A stretch of DNA of 64,000 bases. It comes from Anagrus nilaparvatae. Taxonomy: Eukaryota > Arthropoda > Insecta > Hymenoptera > Mymaridae. The DNA is taken from the NCBI GenBank assembly GCA_022575985.1, contig JAKSXM010000272.1, forward strand, positions 31,141,501 to 31,205,500, given 5' to 3'. Every line of letters begins with the position of its first letter. Position 1 is the first letter of the stretch. The translations under genes and the position numbers were made by a program. This document shows positions 48,101-60,736 of the stretch, piece by piece. The notes under the pieces were generated by a model, which saw only the letters and a program-made list of their open reading frames with translations, had not been told where the DNA came from and did not search any database.

Positions 48101-51100
48101 GTGGAAAAATCCGCTTGCCGCAAGCGGATTTTTTTTTCAGTGTAAGCATAAATTTAAAATTTCTTTTCCCTTGAATTTTCCAGAAATCTTTGATGATATA
48201 ATTAAAATGATCGAGATCCACTCAGTGCAATTATTGTAACTGATTAATGGCGACTATGACGTTATTTTTTTAATTATTCAAAAATTATAAATTTATTGCA
48301 TTTTTTTAAATTTAATCAATTTTTTATTCAAGTATTTCAGTTAAATTTTTCCTTTGAAACCTAAAAAATTTCTTCTTGACTTAGCACCTTCAGTTGATTT
48401 ACGGGTTCGCGAAACTTTTTTATGATATCGGCTAAAACAATACAATTATAACCGAAATAAATTAAAAATTTATTTTGAAAAAAAAAAGTTTAATTTGATA
48501 CACATTATAATGAATAATTGTTAATTAAAACGTCATAAAAAAAATTAATTTCAATAACAATTCTTAACACTTTGAATTATTCTTATCAATGTTTGTTGTA
48601 ATAAACAATAATTTACATTCGATGGCCTAATTAGCAATTATACATTTACGTCATATAATTATCAAATAATTGAAAAAAATTTTTTTTTATATAAATTACT
48701 GGAAATCTTGCACGTTTTCTTATTTTAGTCTAATCGGCTTTTACTGGCTCGATTAATTTTTATTAAGAATAAATTAATAAAAAAGGAAGAATGTTACATG
48801 GTCCTTCACCGGGAAGGTAAATAATCGATTGCAAGTTACAAGGAGATTGACTTGCCTTTATTAAATATGAATAATAAATTTAATTAGATTTAATTAAAAG
48901 TAAATAAAAATTAAAAATGCTACTCGTAGTCCTTCGAATAATTAATAGATTTTGTCTACGTGACAATAACTCAATAATCTACTTTGCTTGTTTTCGTTAT
49001 AAATTATCGTTTCCTATAATTCCACAAGGGCAAATTAGAGAAATTTCGAAAATTTCTATTTTTACGTTTTATTGTCTATTTAATTGTTATCTTTTATCAT
49101 TCAATTAGCACGTGCTGCTAAACGTGCAGATTTATTCGAGTAATTTTTTATATTAACTTAATTAATCAAATTGAATTAGAGTATTTCGAGAATACCCTTC
49201 CATAATTTATAAATTAGCTCTTAATTAGGCAAAAGGTAATTTGCCTTTTAAAATCCAGGCTATTAAGCAAACAATAACTCGATTATGAAAAAAATTATAA
49301 AATATCAGTCATGAACACTTCTGACGCGTTGTTTACCCTTGATTTTATTTTATATTATAAAATTACTACTATTTGGCATCTTCATTATGTAATTTTTTTA
49401 TCGAGAAAATTACATAAATACTTTCACTAGTCGAGCTATTTCAAGCTATTTTTAAATTTTTTAAAAAACAATTTGATTACCTAGGCCTTTTATCTATCGG
49501 TTGCATAAAAATTACGCTAAAGAAAGTTTATTTATGTAACAATTTTCTGAATAGAAAAATTGACTCGAGAATTATTTATTATCTGTTATCGGTTTGTAAA
49601 CATGCTTATACTGATAAGGGAACTATTGTATATCGCTTTCGAATGACGCACGATTTGTATTTTTAAAATACATTCAGCTCAAGATCGGTCAGCGCACTCC
49701 TTATTACCACTTATTACTTTTTTACTTTATTTAAATTCGATTAATTTATTTTATTTTTTTCTTTTAACCTATTAATAGTAATGCAAATCATGTAAATCTT
49801 ACGTTTTTTCATTTTTAATTTATTATCAGATTAAGTCTCGGATTAAGTCGACTCATTTTTTAATAAAAAGGCATCCTTTTGGCCAGTATGAAGGATTCCA
49901 TGTAGGATCAAAATTCCACGATGCAAGCTTTTTTTGAGGTGGATAACTGGATAATTTTTTTTTTTTTTACAACTTTCAAAGTTTTGCATGTGCACGCTAT
50001 TAAATTGAAAGAAGCTCATTTTTTCGGTATTCAAAAAACTTTAAGAATTTAAATAAAATTACCGTTGAAAAATCAAAAAAATTAATCACTTGATTTTTAT
50101 TATTTGGAAAAAAAATTACTTAACTCTTCTACTATAATAGGCAAAAAGTTTTTTTTAAAGTAGAAAAAACAGGTTTAATAAGATATTCCAAAGAAAATAT
50201 TAGAATTAGCATATTTTTAAAGTTACGCAAGAATTCATTTAAATGTTCAATGTTTTTTTTACAGACTTCGAGTACAACAAAAAAGGAAAACAATCGATTA
50301 AGTCGAGAAACATTAGGATCTAAAGAAAGCAGAAAATTAAATAAGGAAAACAACAATACGAGTAGTTATTCGGCGTTAAGTGCATTTAAACAATGGAGGC
50401 GAAATTCCTCGTTGATAACGAGTAACAATAACAACAATAACAGTAATAACAGTAATCAATCACAGCAGCAGAAGACAACAAACAATAACAACAACAATTT
50501 TTTTTTATCTTCCGATACAAATAACGCATTAAAGAAATTTGATCAATTTCCAAATGTTTTATCAGTCACATCGCCAGAAGAAGACCTTTCACTTAAATTT
50601 CTTGCATTGGTAAGTTATTTTAACTTCTTTTTATTTTTATGATAAATTTATATTTTATGTTTATTCAGTATAGACGTCATTAAAGCTTAAGATAATCGTT
50701 TTTTTTTTTCTTTTTTTTTTCTTACACAAACACATTTTTATTTTAATAATTCTTAATTTAAGTCTTTTTCAAAAAAACATGTATTTTAAAATTAAAAAAA
50801 AAATTAAATATCTTTTATTCAAACAGAATGCATTAGATTTAACTGCCCCAGCCAGTGACGTATTATTGAAAAATAGACTTAAATCATGGTTTCAATTATC
50901 TGGACACCCAGAAAGTTTTGCGCCTGCTGGACCAGGAACGGTTTGGAAAAAACGCACTGGTGGACCAGAAAATACAGAAAGAGACGTTTACGAGGCTCTA
51001 ATGAAAGACAAACATTTGAAAGATTGGATACCAAGGTAAATTTGAGTAGTCATTTTTTTTTATTGCAATTTAAGTTAATTTTCTATCGAGATAGTACTTT

Positions 51101-52000
51101 TTACTAAGAAAAACCGATGCGATTTTCAGGTATTACAGAGAAGTCGAATATAAAGGCGAAACGTTTATCGAGCTTCAAGATCTTCTCTTTGGATTCAATG
51201 AGCCACACGTTATGGACATAAAAATGGGTACCCGCACGTTTCTCGAATCCGAAGTATCAAAAACAGTAGGACGTCAAGATTTATATCAAAAAATGATTGC
51301 CGTTGATAAAAATGCACCAACACAATTAGAACACCAAGAAAAATCAGTAACAAAATTGCGTTACATGCAATTTCGCGAAGAACAAAGTTCAACGTGTAGT
51401 CATGGGTTTAGATTAGAAGCTATGAAATTACCAGGAGCACCGCCTATAACTGATTTAAAAAAAGTTAAATCACATCAGGATGTATTAAATACATTAAAAA
51501 TATTCTTAGGAAATAGGAAAAATATAAGAACGAAATTACTCGAAAAATTAATAGAACTCAGAAAGAGATTGGAAAATTCGGAATACTTTCAGAATCACGA
51601 GGTATTTTTTAATTAAACTTCGATGTATGATAAATGATTAATCGTTTCCCTGAGAAACAATAATTTTTTTTTTCAAAGTGAGAACAAAATTAATGATTCT
51701 ATGTGTAACGGTTTAATCTTTTTTTGTTATGCAAGAATAATTTTTAAAAAAAGTTATTAATTCACCTTGAAAAATTATAATTTATTTTTTATTTTCTAGG
51801 TGATTGGAAGCAGTATTTTTGTGATATACGACAATGACAAAGTTGGAGTGTGGTTAATTGATTTTGCAAAAACTTACAGAGTCCCTAAAAATATCAAATT
51901 GACTCATAGACAAAAGTGGAAACAAGGAAACCATGAAGAAGGTTTTTTATTTGGACTTGATAATTTAATTGCAACTGTCGAAGAAATAGAAAAGCAATAG
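39119..52000 (+). CDS. IP3K: inositol-1,4,5-trisphosphate 3-kinase
   Basis: Exons 39119-39223, 50265-50609, 50827-51035, 51130-51601, 51800-52000 (TAG) give 443 residues. The enzyme phosphorylates Ins(1,4,5)P3 to Ins(1,3,4,5)P4 in calcium signalling. The catalytic domain fills the C-terminal half: the inositol-polyphosphate-kinase signature PHVMDIKMG at about residues 245-253, the SSIF strand at about 381, and IDFAKT at about 397-402 where relatives have IDFGKT. Residues 36-150 (exon 2) are low-complexity with an asparagine/glutamine run, probably disordered. The first ATG after the leader is used; an upstream GTG in frame is not needed. Intron 1 is 11 kb and carries two large palindromes. 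AATAAA at 52045 lies before a MITE. Confidence 0.92.
41386..41575. repeat. short fold-back, CCTGTCGCCTGCTATTTAAT / ATTAAATAGCATTGCTGGCG
   Basis: CCTGTCGCCTGCTATTTAAT at the left pairs imperfectly with ATTAAATAGCATTGCTGGCG at the right; AAAATGCCATAAAA-type phrases also pair. About 190 bp inside intron 1 of the IP3 kinase gene. Open frames on both strands over its right half are incidental. Confidence 0.6.
42078..43491. repeat. 1.4 kb near-perfect palindrome in IP3 kinase intron 1
   Basis: The arms start TATATCGGTAGTTCTTAGCT (42078) and end with its exact inverse (43491). I could follow the pairing almost base for base through about 680 bp per arm to ATAACCTGCTAAAATC / GATTTTAGCAGGTTAT, leaving a loop of about 55 bases near 42760-42812. 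Very few mismatches were seen, for example around the arm position with AATACTAATTGCACTG versus CAGCGCAAATGGTATT. No coding capacity. Confidence 0.9.
43567..43801. repeat. MITE-like element, copy 1 (CCTTTTCCAAAAGAAAATTGGAG type)
   Basis: TCCAAAAGAAAATTGGAGCT and ATACGGCTTGAA near the left pair loosely with AGCTCCAATTTTTGTTTGGA at the right. A second copy at 55282-55565 shares AAATATAAxTAAAAATTTT, CATAAAATATAAT and TATAAAAATCGC. Confidence 0.65.
45472..48144. repeat. 2.7 kb inverted-repeat element with GC-rich palindromic minisatellite ends
   Basis: Ends TACACTGAAAAAAAATTCCG and TTTTTTTTCAGTGTA pair. Inward, GGCTTGAAACGTAAAAATAA, AAAACTGAATTTTAAAGCTC and AAACTGGACTAAA at the left are matched by inverses near 48030, 47960 and 47165, so arms run over 1 kb each to a centre near 46690. 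The left end (about 45489-45680) holds about nine units of roughly 20 bp such as TTCCGCTTGCCGCTAGCGGAA-type palindromes; the right end (48066-48131) holds about three. The glycine/alanine/proline-like reverse-strand frame over the minisatellite is an artefact. Located in IP3 kinase intron 1. Confidence 0.85.
47217..47576. repeat. inverted-repeat insertion present in only one arm of the 2.7 kb element
   Basis: GGGTAGCGATCTTATTCAAC at the left pairs with GAGTAAGATCGCTACC at the right. The interior is rich in AACACAAAA/TTTGTGT phrases. The opposite arm (near 46165-46185) has no counterpart, reading CATGGACTTGAGATTTTTCT without interruption. Confidence 0.8.
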
Positions 52001-52080
52001 TTTACACACACACAAATATATATGAATTTTCGACTGATTTAATTAATAAATGTTATTTATTTTGTACATAAATAATATAT

Positions 52081-52417
52081 ATGTTACGCCCGGTATGAGA
52101 AATGAGCCATTTCGCAAAATGACATAGCTTACAAATCTTTACTTTTGTAGTTTTTATGATGTTTTGCAGTAAAATTTACTACAGGATCTGAAAGTTTTAT
52201 TTAAAAATAGCCTCACCTATAACCTTAGAACCTCTTTAAGTTAAAATAACAATTTGGTTTACGTCATTTATTATTCAGGATTTGTAAATCATTTGTTATT
52301 TTAACTCAAAAGCGTTTAATACTATAAAAACTTAAAAATTAAAGATTCGAAAGTTATCCCATTTCCCGCAATCGGACAAATTTGCTATTTGCTCATTTCT
52401 TAAACGGGGCGTAACAT
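52081..52417. repeat. MITE, ends ATGTTACGCCC, just after the IP3 kinase stop
   Basis: ATGTTACGCCCGGTATGAGA and AATGAGC at the left pair with GCTCATTTCTTAAACGGGGC and GTAACAT at the right. About 337 bp, AT-rich core with further inner pairing (AACCTCTTTAAGTTAAAATAAC / GTTATTTTAACTCAAAAGCG). It begins 81 bases after the stop codon, so it may form part of a longer 3' UTR. Confidence 0.8.
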
Positions 52418-52977
52418 ATATACGTATTTTTTTAAAAAATTAATTAATATATTTTTTTATAGTCTGATTAATATATTTAAGAATTAGAATAATTTTTCTT
52501 TTTTGTACGATATTTATTTTTTCAGTACTTATACATTAAAGAGGCATTCAAATAGTTTTAGAGTGTATATTTAGATAAATAAGTCTGAAGTGATAATTCT
52601 TGTGTTTGATTGATAATTTATGCATGAGTTTTTTTTTTAAATGTAATATATGTAAAAATATATATAAATATATAATAGCGTGTAATATACTATAATTATA
52701 TTTAAATCTTTTATATTTTGATTTATTGATAAATATAATTTATATTTATTTAAGAAAAATACATTCTTTAAATATAAATACTTTTATTTTACATTATTTT
52801 TATTAGTAGAAAAAAAAATTATATCAAAAACTAATACTAGCTAATAAATATTCTTTTGTACATACTTTTACATTTATAAATTATTTTTAAGTCATTAAAT
52901 TGACTGAAATGCATCAAGTTTAGGTATATTTACCTTATTAAATTACAATTATAATATCCAATTCTTGACTTTTTATT

Positions 52978-55096
<2,119 letters not shown>

Positions 55097-55281
55097 TTTT
55101 ATAAAAATAATGAAATATCAAAATATATTATTATAATTCTTCAAACAACCTATGAATTTACTATGGAATTTACTGTGATAATACCGGCTTCTTTCTGCTT
55201 TTTGCAATAACTTTTTACAGGTTTGAGGTTATGCAAAATAATAATTAAAAACCTAGTCTTTCTTACAGTATTGACTATTAT

Positions 55282-55565
55282 AGAGACCGGCTCTTTCCCA
55301 CTCCAAAAGCAAATTAGAGCCTGTGAAACGGCGATTTTTATAACTTTTAGACGGCTTGAATTAAAAATATAAGCAAAAATTTTACATAAAATATAATCAA
55401 AATCTTTTTATGATTAAAATAACTATTTAAAATATCTATTATTTTCACAAATCAAATTTTTTAAACGAAGATAGATTTTAATATTATTTATGTTTTCAAT
55501 TCAAGACGGATCTAAAGTTATAAAAATCGCCGTATTTCACAGCTCCAATTTTTTTTTGGAGTGAA
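55282..55565. repeat. MITE-like element, copy 2, between RtcB and Spc24-like genes
   Basis: GGCTCTTTCCCACTCCAAAA and ACGGCGATTTTTATAACTTT at the left pair with AAAGTTATAAAAATCGCCGT and TTTTTTTTGGAGTG at the right. It is related to 43567-43801. It occupies about a third of the 813-bp space that should contain both promoters. Confidence 0.75.
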
Positions 55566-55909
55566 CAGCTGATAACTTTTAAAAAATAAATTATCTATGA
55601 TTAATAAATAAAAATTTTTCGAAATTTAACTACATTTTTTGTTAATAAATAAATCCATTAATTTTAATAAATATAAAAGATAATTGATGAAAAAGGAATA
55701 GAAATGAAAAAATCATTAATTATTTCTATAGGGACTTCACGTTGAATCATATAACATGTGGCGACATTTTTTAGTGTATAGTATAGTCCGTTAATAAATC
55801 GGTCGTTATAAACTTTGTTGTTGTTTATGTTTAGTTTTAAGGTGACAAAATAAACTTTAATAAAATTGTAAAATATTTTCAGAATAGCTGAATCAAGTTT
55901 TAATTACAA

Positions 55910-56773
55910 ATGGAAGAAATAATGGCAATAAAAAAAAATTTACTAAATAATCCAATAATCACAAAGGAATTATTAAATGATATTAGCAAAATAAAAGCAG
56001 AAACTGAAAAATTCAAACAAAAAGTTGAAGGTTTACCAAATATATCTTATTATAATTAGAAAGCAATATAATCAGGTAATTAATTTTTTGCAGAAAAAGA
56101 AAGTAAATTTTTAAGTATTTCAAACGACAAAGAAACAATTAAAAATGATTTTGAATCTGAAAAACAAAGGCATGAAAATACAAAGATAGATTTTGAAAAT
56201 CAAACTAAAATCTTGGTAAGTTATTAAAACAATTGTCAATGAATTTTTATTAAAACAATTTACTTGTGCATGTGCTAAAGGAAAATGTAAAGGAAGAGAA
56301 GGAAAAATTAGAGATAGAAGTTCAAGGGTTGGAAGTAAAGCAACAAAATTTAAAGAAGACAAAAAGAAGTTTGAAAGATGAACAAACCTTAGAGAGAGGA
56401 AAGTAAGTATACAGAATTAAAAAAAAATTGTTATGAAAATTTTATTATAAAAAAGTTTATAAATTATAAATTTGTTTAATTATATAGGCGGAAATTTCAA
56501 TTGTACAAAGAATATACTGGGATAAGGTGGGATCTTGCTGCTCCAGAGTCAAAAGTTCAAGGCAGTAAGTTTTTTTAAATAAAAATAAATGTAATTTTTT
56601 TCAAGTTATTTATTAATTTTTTTACAGTTATAACAGATAAAAAAGATTATCTGCACAAGTTTTCATATAAGGCTGATTTAGACATAAGTGAACTTCGCAA
56701 TCTATTATGGAAAGAAATAAAAACAATGGCAACTTCAAGTCAGAACGATGAAAATAATTTTAATGGAAACTGA
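55910..56773 (+). CDS. Spc24-like kinetochore protein
   Basis: Five exons: 55910-56030, 56094-56215, 56281-56402, 56488-56564, 56628-56773 (TGA), all in phase, giving 195 residues (human SPC24 has 197). Residues 1 to about 125 are a lysine/glutamate-rich coiled coil. The C-terminal globular part contains LYKEYTGIRWDLAAPESKVQG, aligning with the LYxxVSxIxWDYxxxPxxVKG core of Spc24, followed by the strand-and-helix ending LRNLLWKEI. Spc24 pairs with Spc25 at the inner end of the Ndc80 complex and links it to the inner kinetochore. Exon 1's donor (GAAG|GTTTAC) was chosen by phase, since reading on hits a stop at 56057. AATAAA is near 56873. The assignment rests on length, architecture and this short core. 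Confidence 0.75.
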
Positions 56774-56958
56774 ATTTTTAATATTTTAAAATTTTCTCTG
56801 TAAATATAAAATATAATTTATTATAATTTAGAAAAAAAACAATGATTTTATAAACTGTGCTTTGATATTTTAAAATAAAAATTTAAATACATTAAATATA
56901 AAATTAAATATAAACTTTATATAAAAATAAATTTTATGACTTATTTGCTATTTTTTCT

Positions 56959-57601
56959 TCATTCCTCTTTATTTAAAGAATTCTGAAAAACAAATGCATC
57001 GGGTAAATTATGTAATTTACTTTTCAATTTTCTTTTGTTTTTGATCAAATTGTAAATGACCAAAATAAATAAATAAATAAAAATCATAAAAATCCCAATA
57101 ACGACTAATATTGGTACAATAAAAAACAAGGTACAAAAAAGTACTGCAATGAAGGATATAAGAGCTAAAACTGAAAAATATTTTAATTATTATTTATAAA
57201 TTTATATATCATTAATTAATTACCTCCAATTGTAGCAAAGCTTATAAAAGCTAAAGCAATATTTAAAAGAACAAAAGAAGCAATAATAAATACTGGAATA
57301 CTGCAAAAAACTATTACAAAAATTAATACTGTTAATAATATTGGTCTTTCTAATAAATATGCCATAAGACTTTTAAGTTTTGCATGAATTTCTGCATCTT
57401 TTATGAACTTTTTAAAAGTTCTTTTTAATTTATGTACTGTAATAAAATGGTTAAATATTATAGAAAATAACATAAAAAACTTATTAAGTGAAATTTAGCT
57501 TATTTACATTGTTTGCTTAAAACTTTAAATTTGTCTTCTTCCTCAATTTTATTCATTGTATTAGTTTCATCCACTTTATTTTTTGATGATACAATTTTCA
57601 T
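56959..57601 (-). CDS. small multi-pass membrane protein, promethin/LDAF1-like
   Basis: Three exons on the reverse strand: 57508-57601, 57224-57436, 56959-57170, giving 172 residues. The N-terminal 70 residues are charged and helical (KLKRTFKKFIKDAEIHAKLK). Residues about 77-150 hold four closely packed hydrophobic segments separated by almost no loop (ILLTVLIFVIVFC, VFIIASFVLLNIALAFI, ALISFIAVLFCTLFFIVPIL, IFMIFIYLFILVIY). The C-terminus is short and basic (NKRKLKSKLHN). This layout and length resemble promethin/LDAF1 (TMEM159; about 160 residues), which assembles with seipin at lipid-droplet formation sites in the ER. No sequence motif was available to confirm it; another small ER membrane protein is possible. 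It converges with the Spc24-like gene, 185 bp apart. Confidence 0.55.
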
Positions 57602-58034
57602 GTTTAAGTAGATATATGCAATCCATATCCAAATTTCTAAAACATTTTAATTAATAGGTATATTTTTTATTTAAAAAACAGATTTATCTTTGTTATAAAT
57701 AATTTTTAGGTTCAGTAAGTTCAGTAACATGTTTATAGAAACACGGTAACTACATTATATACCATGTTCAAAATAATTATTTAAAATTTAAAAATAATAT
57801 GGAAATGTTAATAAATACTCAAATTTGAAAATTTTTTGCAAGAAAATACTTTTTTACAGGCAGTATAGTATAAAATTTTATTTACATAATATCTACATTA
57901 ATTATAAATATAATTTATATTTGTAAAACTTTATGGCAACAAATATAAAATTTATCATAAAATTTTTCTAATACAATATAATAAGAAATCTAAATATTAG
58001 ATTTGGTTAACATAGAAAACATTTTAGACTAAAG

Positions 58035-59086
58035 TTACATTAATATAGCTTTAGACTTTTCATATGCTCCGAAAAAGATAAATCCTCCAAGTGTGATCCA
58101 AGCAACTCGAGGGGCTATCCCTGAGAAAATTCTGTGAACAATATTAATAAATTAATAAAATCTAATTTTTATCACTTTTCATTTGCTATATTACCCAACT
58201 AATCCATTTTCTCTATAAATACTTATAAGTATTCGTTTAATTTGTAGATTTTTTGATGTTTGATTTATATCAGAGAGCATTATTCTAGTTTTAACGACAT
58301 CTAATGGTGTTGTTATTGCTGCAGCAAAACTACCAGCAAAAGCTCCACAAATTGCACCTTCATATGGAAAAATGTCTCTCTCAACATATACTTTTAACAT
58401 TTTCTTTAAATATTCCCATATGGTAAATTGAATTATACTAAATGGCATATCTCTAAGAACTGTACTCCAATAACCTCTATACATTTGTCTTACATTTAAT
58501 CGTTTATTATCACGTAAAAGAGCTTGTTTCCTTTGTTTTAGAACTTCAACAGGTACTCGAATGAGGCAGGACACCTACAAATTACATTTAAATTTTATAA
58601 TTTATAATATTAAAACATATTCACAATCTTACCATTTCAGCAACTGAAGCTGATCCCATGTAACAAAATGGAGTATATTTATCTGAACATTTGTCTAGTA
58701 AAATTATTTTCATACTCTCATATGTCACGAAAAATAAAGCAGCTAAAATAAGAATATTGATTAAAAATAATACTTTATAGTCAAGTAATAAAGTTTTAAC
58801 CATATTATCTTACCAGTGGGGGCTGAGCCAACTATTACCGGTGTTATGCCTTTATATAAATTTTTGAAACCTCCAGAATTTCTAAAACCTTTTTCACTTT
58901 GAAGTCTGGTCTTAAGAGTATCTAGGGGGTACAAAACAACATCAACAATCGTACCAGCAAGACCTCCAGCCTGAAATTGAAAACTTGTAAGTATTAATAT
59001 TTCAGTTAAATAAAAATTATTTTTAATATAACTGTACTTACAATTAGAGAATTTAACAAAAAATTGGGTTCTTTATTTTCTGACAT
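58035..59086 (-). CDS. SLC25A26: mitochondrial S-adenosylmethionine carrier
   Basis: Five exons on the reverse strand: 59042-59086, 58814-58970, 58633-58742, 58195-58574, 58035-58131, giving 262 residues. Three mitochondrial-carrier repeats are visible: PLDTLKTR at about residues 30-37, the second-repeat variant VPVEVLKQRKQ, and TPLDVVKTRIM, each beginning a P-x-[DE]-x-x-K signature. The order GGLAGTIVDVVLYPLDTLKTRLQS near the N-terminus and ITLGGFIFFGAYE at the C-terminus is characteristic of the S-adenosylmethionine carrier (human SLC25A26, 274 residues). It imports SAM into the matrix of the inner mitochondrial membrane in exchange for S-adenosylhomocysteine. Introns are 50-80 bp. Confidence 0.93.
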
Positions 59087-59690
59087 AATTTAATAAGAAT
59101 GAATTGCAACTAATTTTAAGTTAAATTATTTCCATCCTGCGAAATTCTGCTTATAAAGTATTAATATTAAACTAACATATGTGCATGTTCTTGTTCATAT
59201 TTTAAATTGTTTTATTTATTAATTCTATCAAAACTAGTTACAATTATTTCTGCTATTTATTTATATTCACACACTGCAAACTGCAACACGTGCTTTTGAT
59301 TATTGCCGATTGTCATAGCACGTGACCTAAAATAGAAACAGCGGCAAGTTATGAACTGATTTTATGAAATGGCATGATCAATAAAACGTTTCAATATAAT
59401 CACAATTTGCTCATAATAAATCGAAAATTTCAAAGTAATTGTAAAATGAAGATATTTAATTTTCTTCCAGAGAAAGCATTTATCGAAAAATAAATAAAAT
59501 ATTTTAAGTATACTATTGAGAAAAAACAAAAAATTTATTATTATACATACCTAATTCAAAAAAATAAAACCCGCGCGCATGAAATGGTTACCTACGTTAA
59601 AAATCAAGCGCAACAATCTCTCAAATTAAATTAGTTTTGTTATATTTTTTTCATTTATTTAGAAAATTAATATTTATATACCATTTTAGA
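59087..59690. other. intergenic space between SAM carrier and V-ATPase D genes
   Basis: It should contain the SAM carrier promoter (59087 upward) and the 3' end of the V-ATPase gene. A CACGTGCTT / GCACGTGACC pair of E-box sites lies at about 59286-59325. No TATA box is obvious. No repeat boundary seen. Confidence 0.4.
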
Positions 59691-60511
59691 TTAAAATAAT
59701 ATATCTTCAATATTATCAGATAAAATATTTGGAGTAACAAAATTTTCGGATACCAAGGAAGTAGCTTCGGAAGTAGTTTTTAAAATAAACGGAGTCTTGT
59801 TAAATTTTCTTTTATCTCTAGCTTTTTTTAGCCGATAAAAATCTTCTTTTTCTCTTTCTTCTAATTCTTCTGAAATATACAAAAGAGTTTTTTCCAAATA
59901 TGGTACCAAAACATATTTTAAAGCATTAATACGACGAGTTGTAGTTTTAATAACATTATCCAATAATTTAAAACTTATTTGCAGAGAGGTGAGTTCTGTC
60001 AAAATTTTTATTGTCTTGTGGCAATTATTTCTCAAAGCAGACACCTAAAAAAATACACGTTTATTATTCTTAATTTTATTTTTATATATACCGCTATACA
60101 AAAGACTATTTTAGATTAAACCTGTTGACCTCCACGAGCAAGTCCAATAAATTCAAATGAATCGGCTCCTCCAAATTGGATTTCAAAATTCGGTATTTTA
60201 ATACCAACGATATTTTCATAATTTGTGTAAATTTTGACGTTCGCAGTATTAACTTTTTCCAAAACATATTGACTAATATTTCCAGTGACAAATTTTACCT
60301 CGGATAAAGAAAAAAAAGTTTTTTTTAAAGATTCGTTAAGCATTTCTCGGTTTTTAATTAATTTTGATAATGTATCCCTGTATCGATATTGAATACTTTC
60401 AGTTTTTAATTTTAAAAATTTTAAGGTTTTTTCTGACAAAACTAATCGAGTCTTTATCAAATATTGATATCCTCTTGTTGCCGTAACTGGTGATTTTTCG
60501 TACAATGACAT
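59691..60511 (-). CDS. V-type proton ATPase subunit D, divergent copy
   Basis: Two exons on the reverse strand, 60122-60511 and 59691-60044, join in phase 0 and give 247 residues, the standard length. Subunit D is part of the central stalk of the V1 sector, coupling ATP hydrolysis to rotor turning. Conserved stretches: the N-terminal TRxxxxxxKxRL helix, FSLSEVKFVTGN, GLARGGQQV at about residues 123-131, LTSLQISFKLLD, IKTTTRRINALKYVLVP and REKEDFYRLKKARDKRK. Many positions that are nearly invariant in the family differ, for example the opening MSLYEKSPVTATRGYQY in place of the usual R(I/V)xVxPTRMAQ. That suggests a fast-evolving paralogue; flies have tissue-restricted second copies. A single-gene role cannot be excluded. 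Confidence 0.88.
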
Positions 60512-60736
60512 TTTAATAATAGAAAAAGCATGCTATCCCATAAAAAAATAAATTATCTTGAAAATTAAAAATACTGAATGGATAAATTAATAAAATGCCT
60601 AGGTACATGACATGCGACTTTTTAATGCTTGATTTTTATTTGATTTGCAAGAAAAAAAAGAAAATCACCACATTCATAAATTTAGCGGTTTAATGCGAGT
60701 GACATCTACATAACCCCAAAAAAATCACAATAATCT

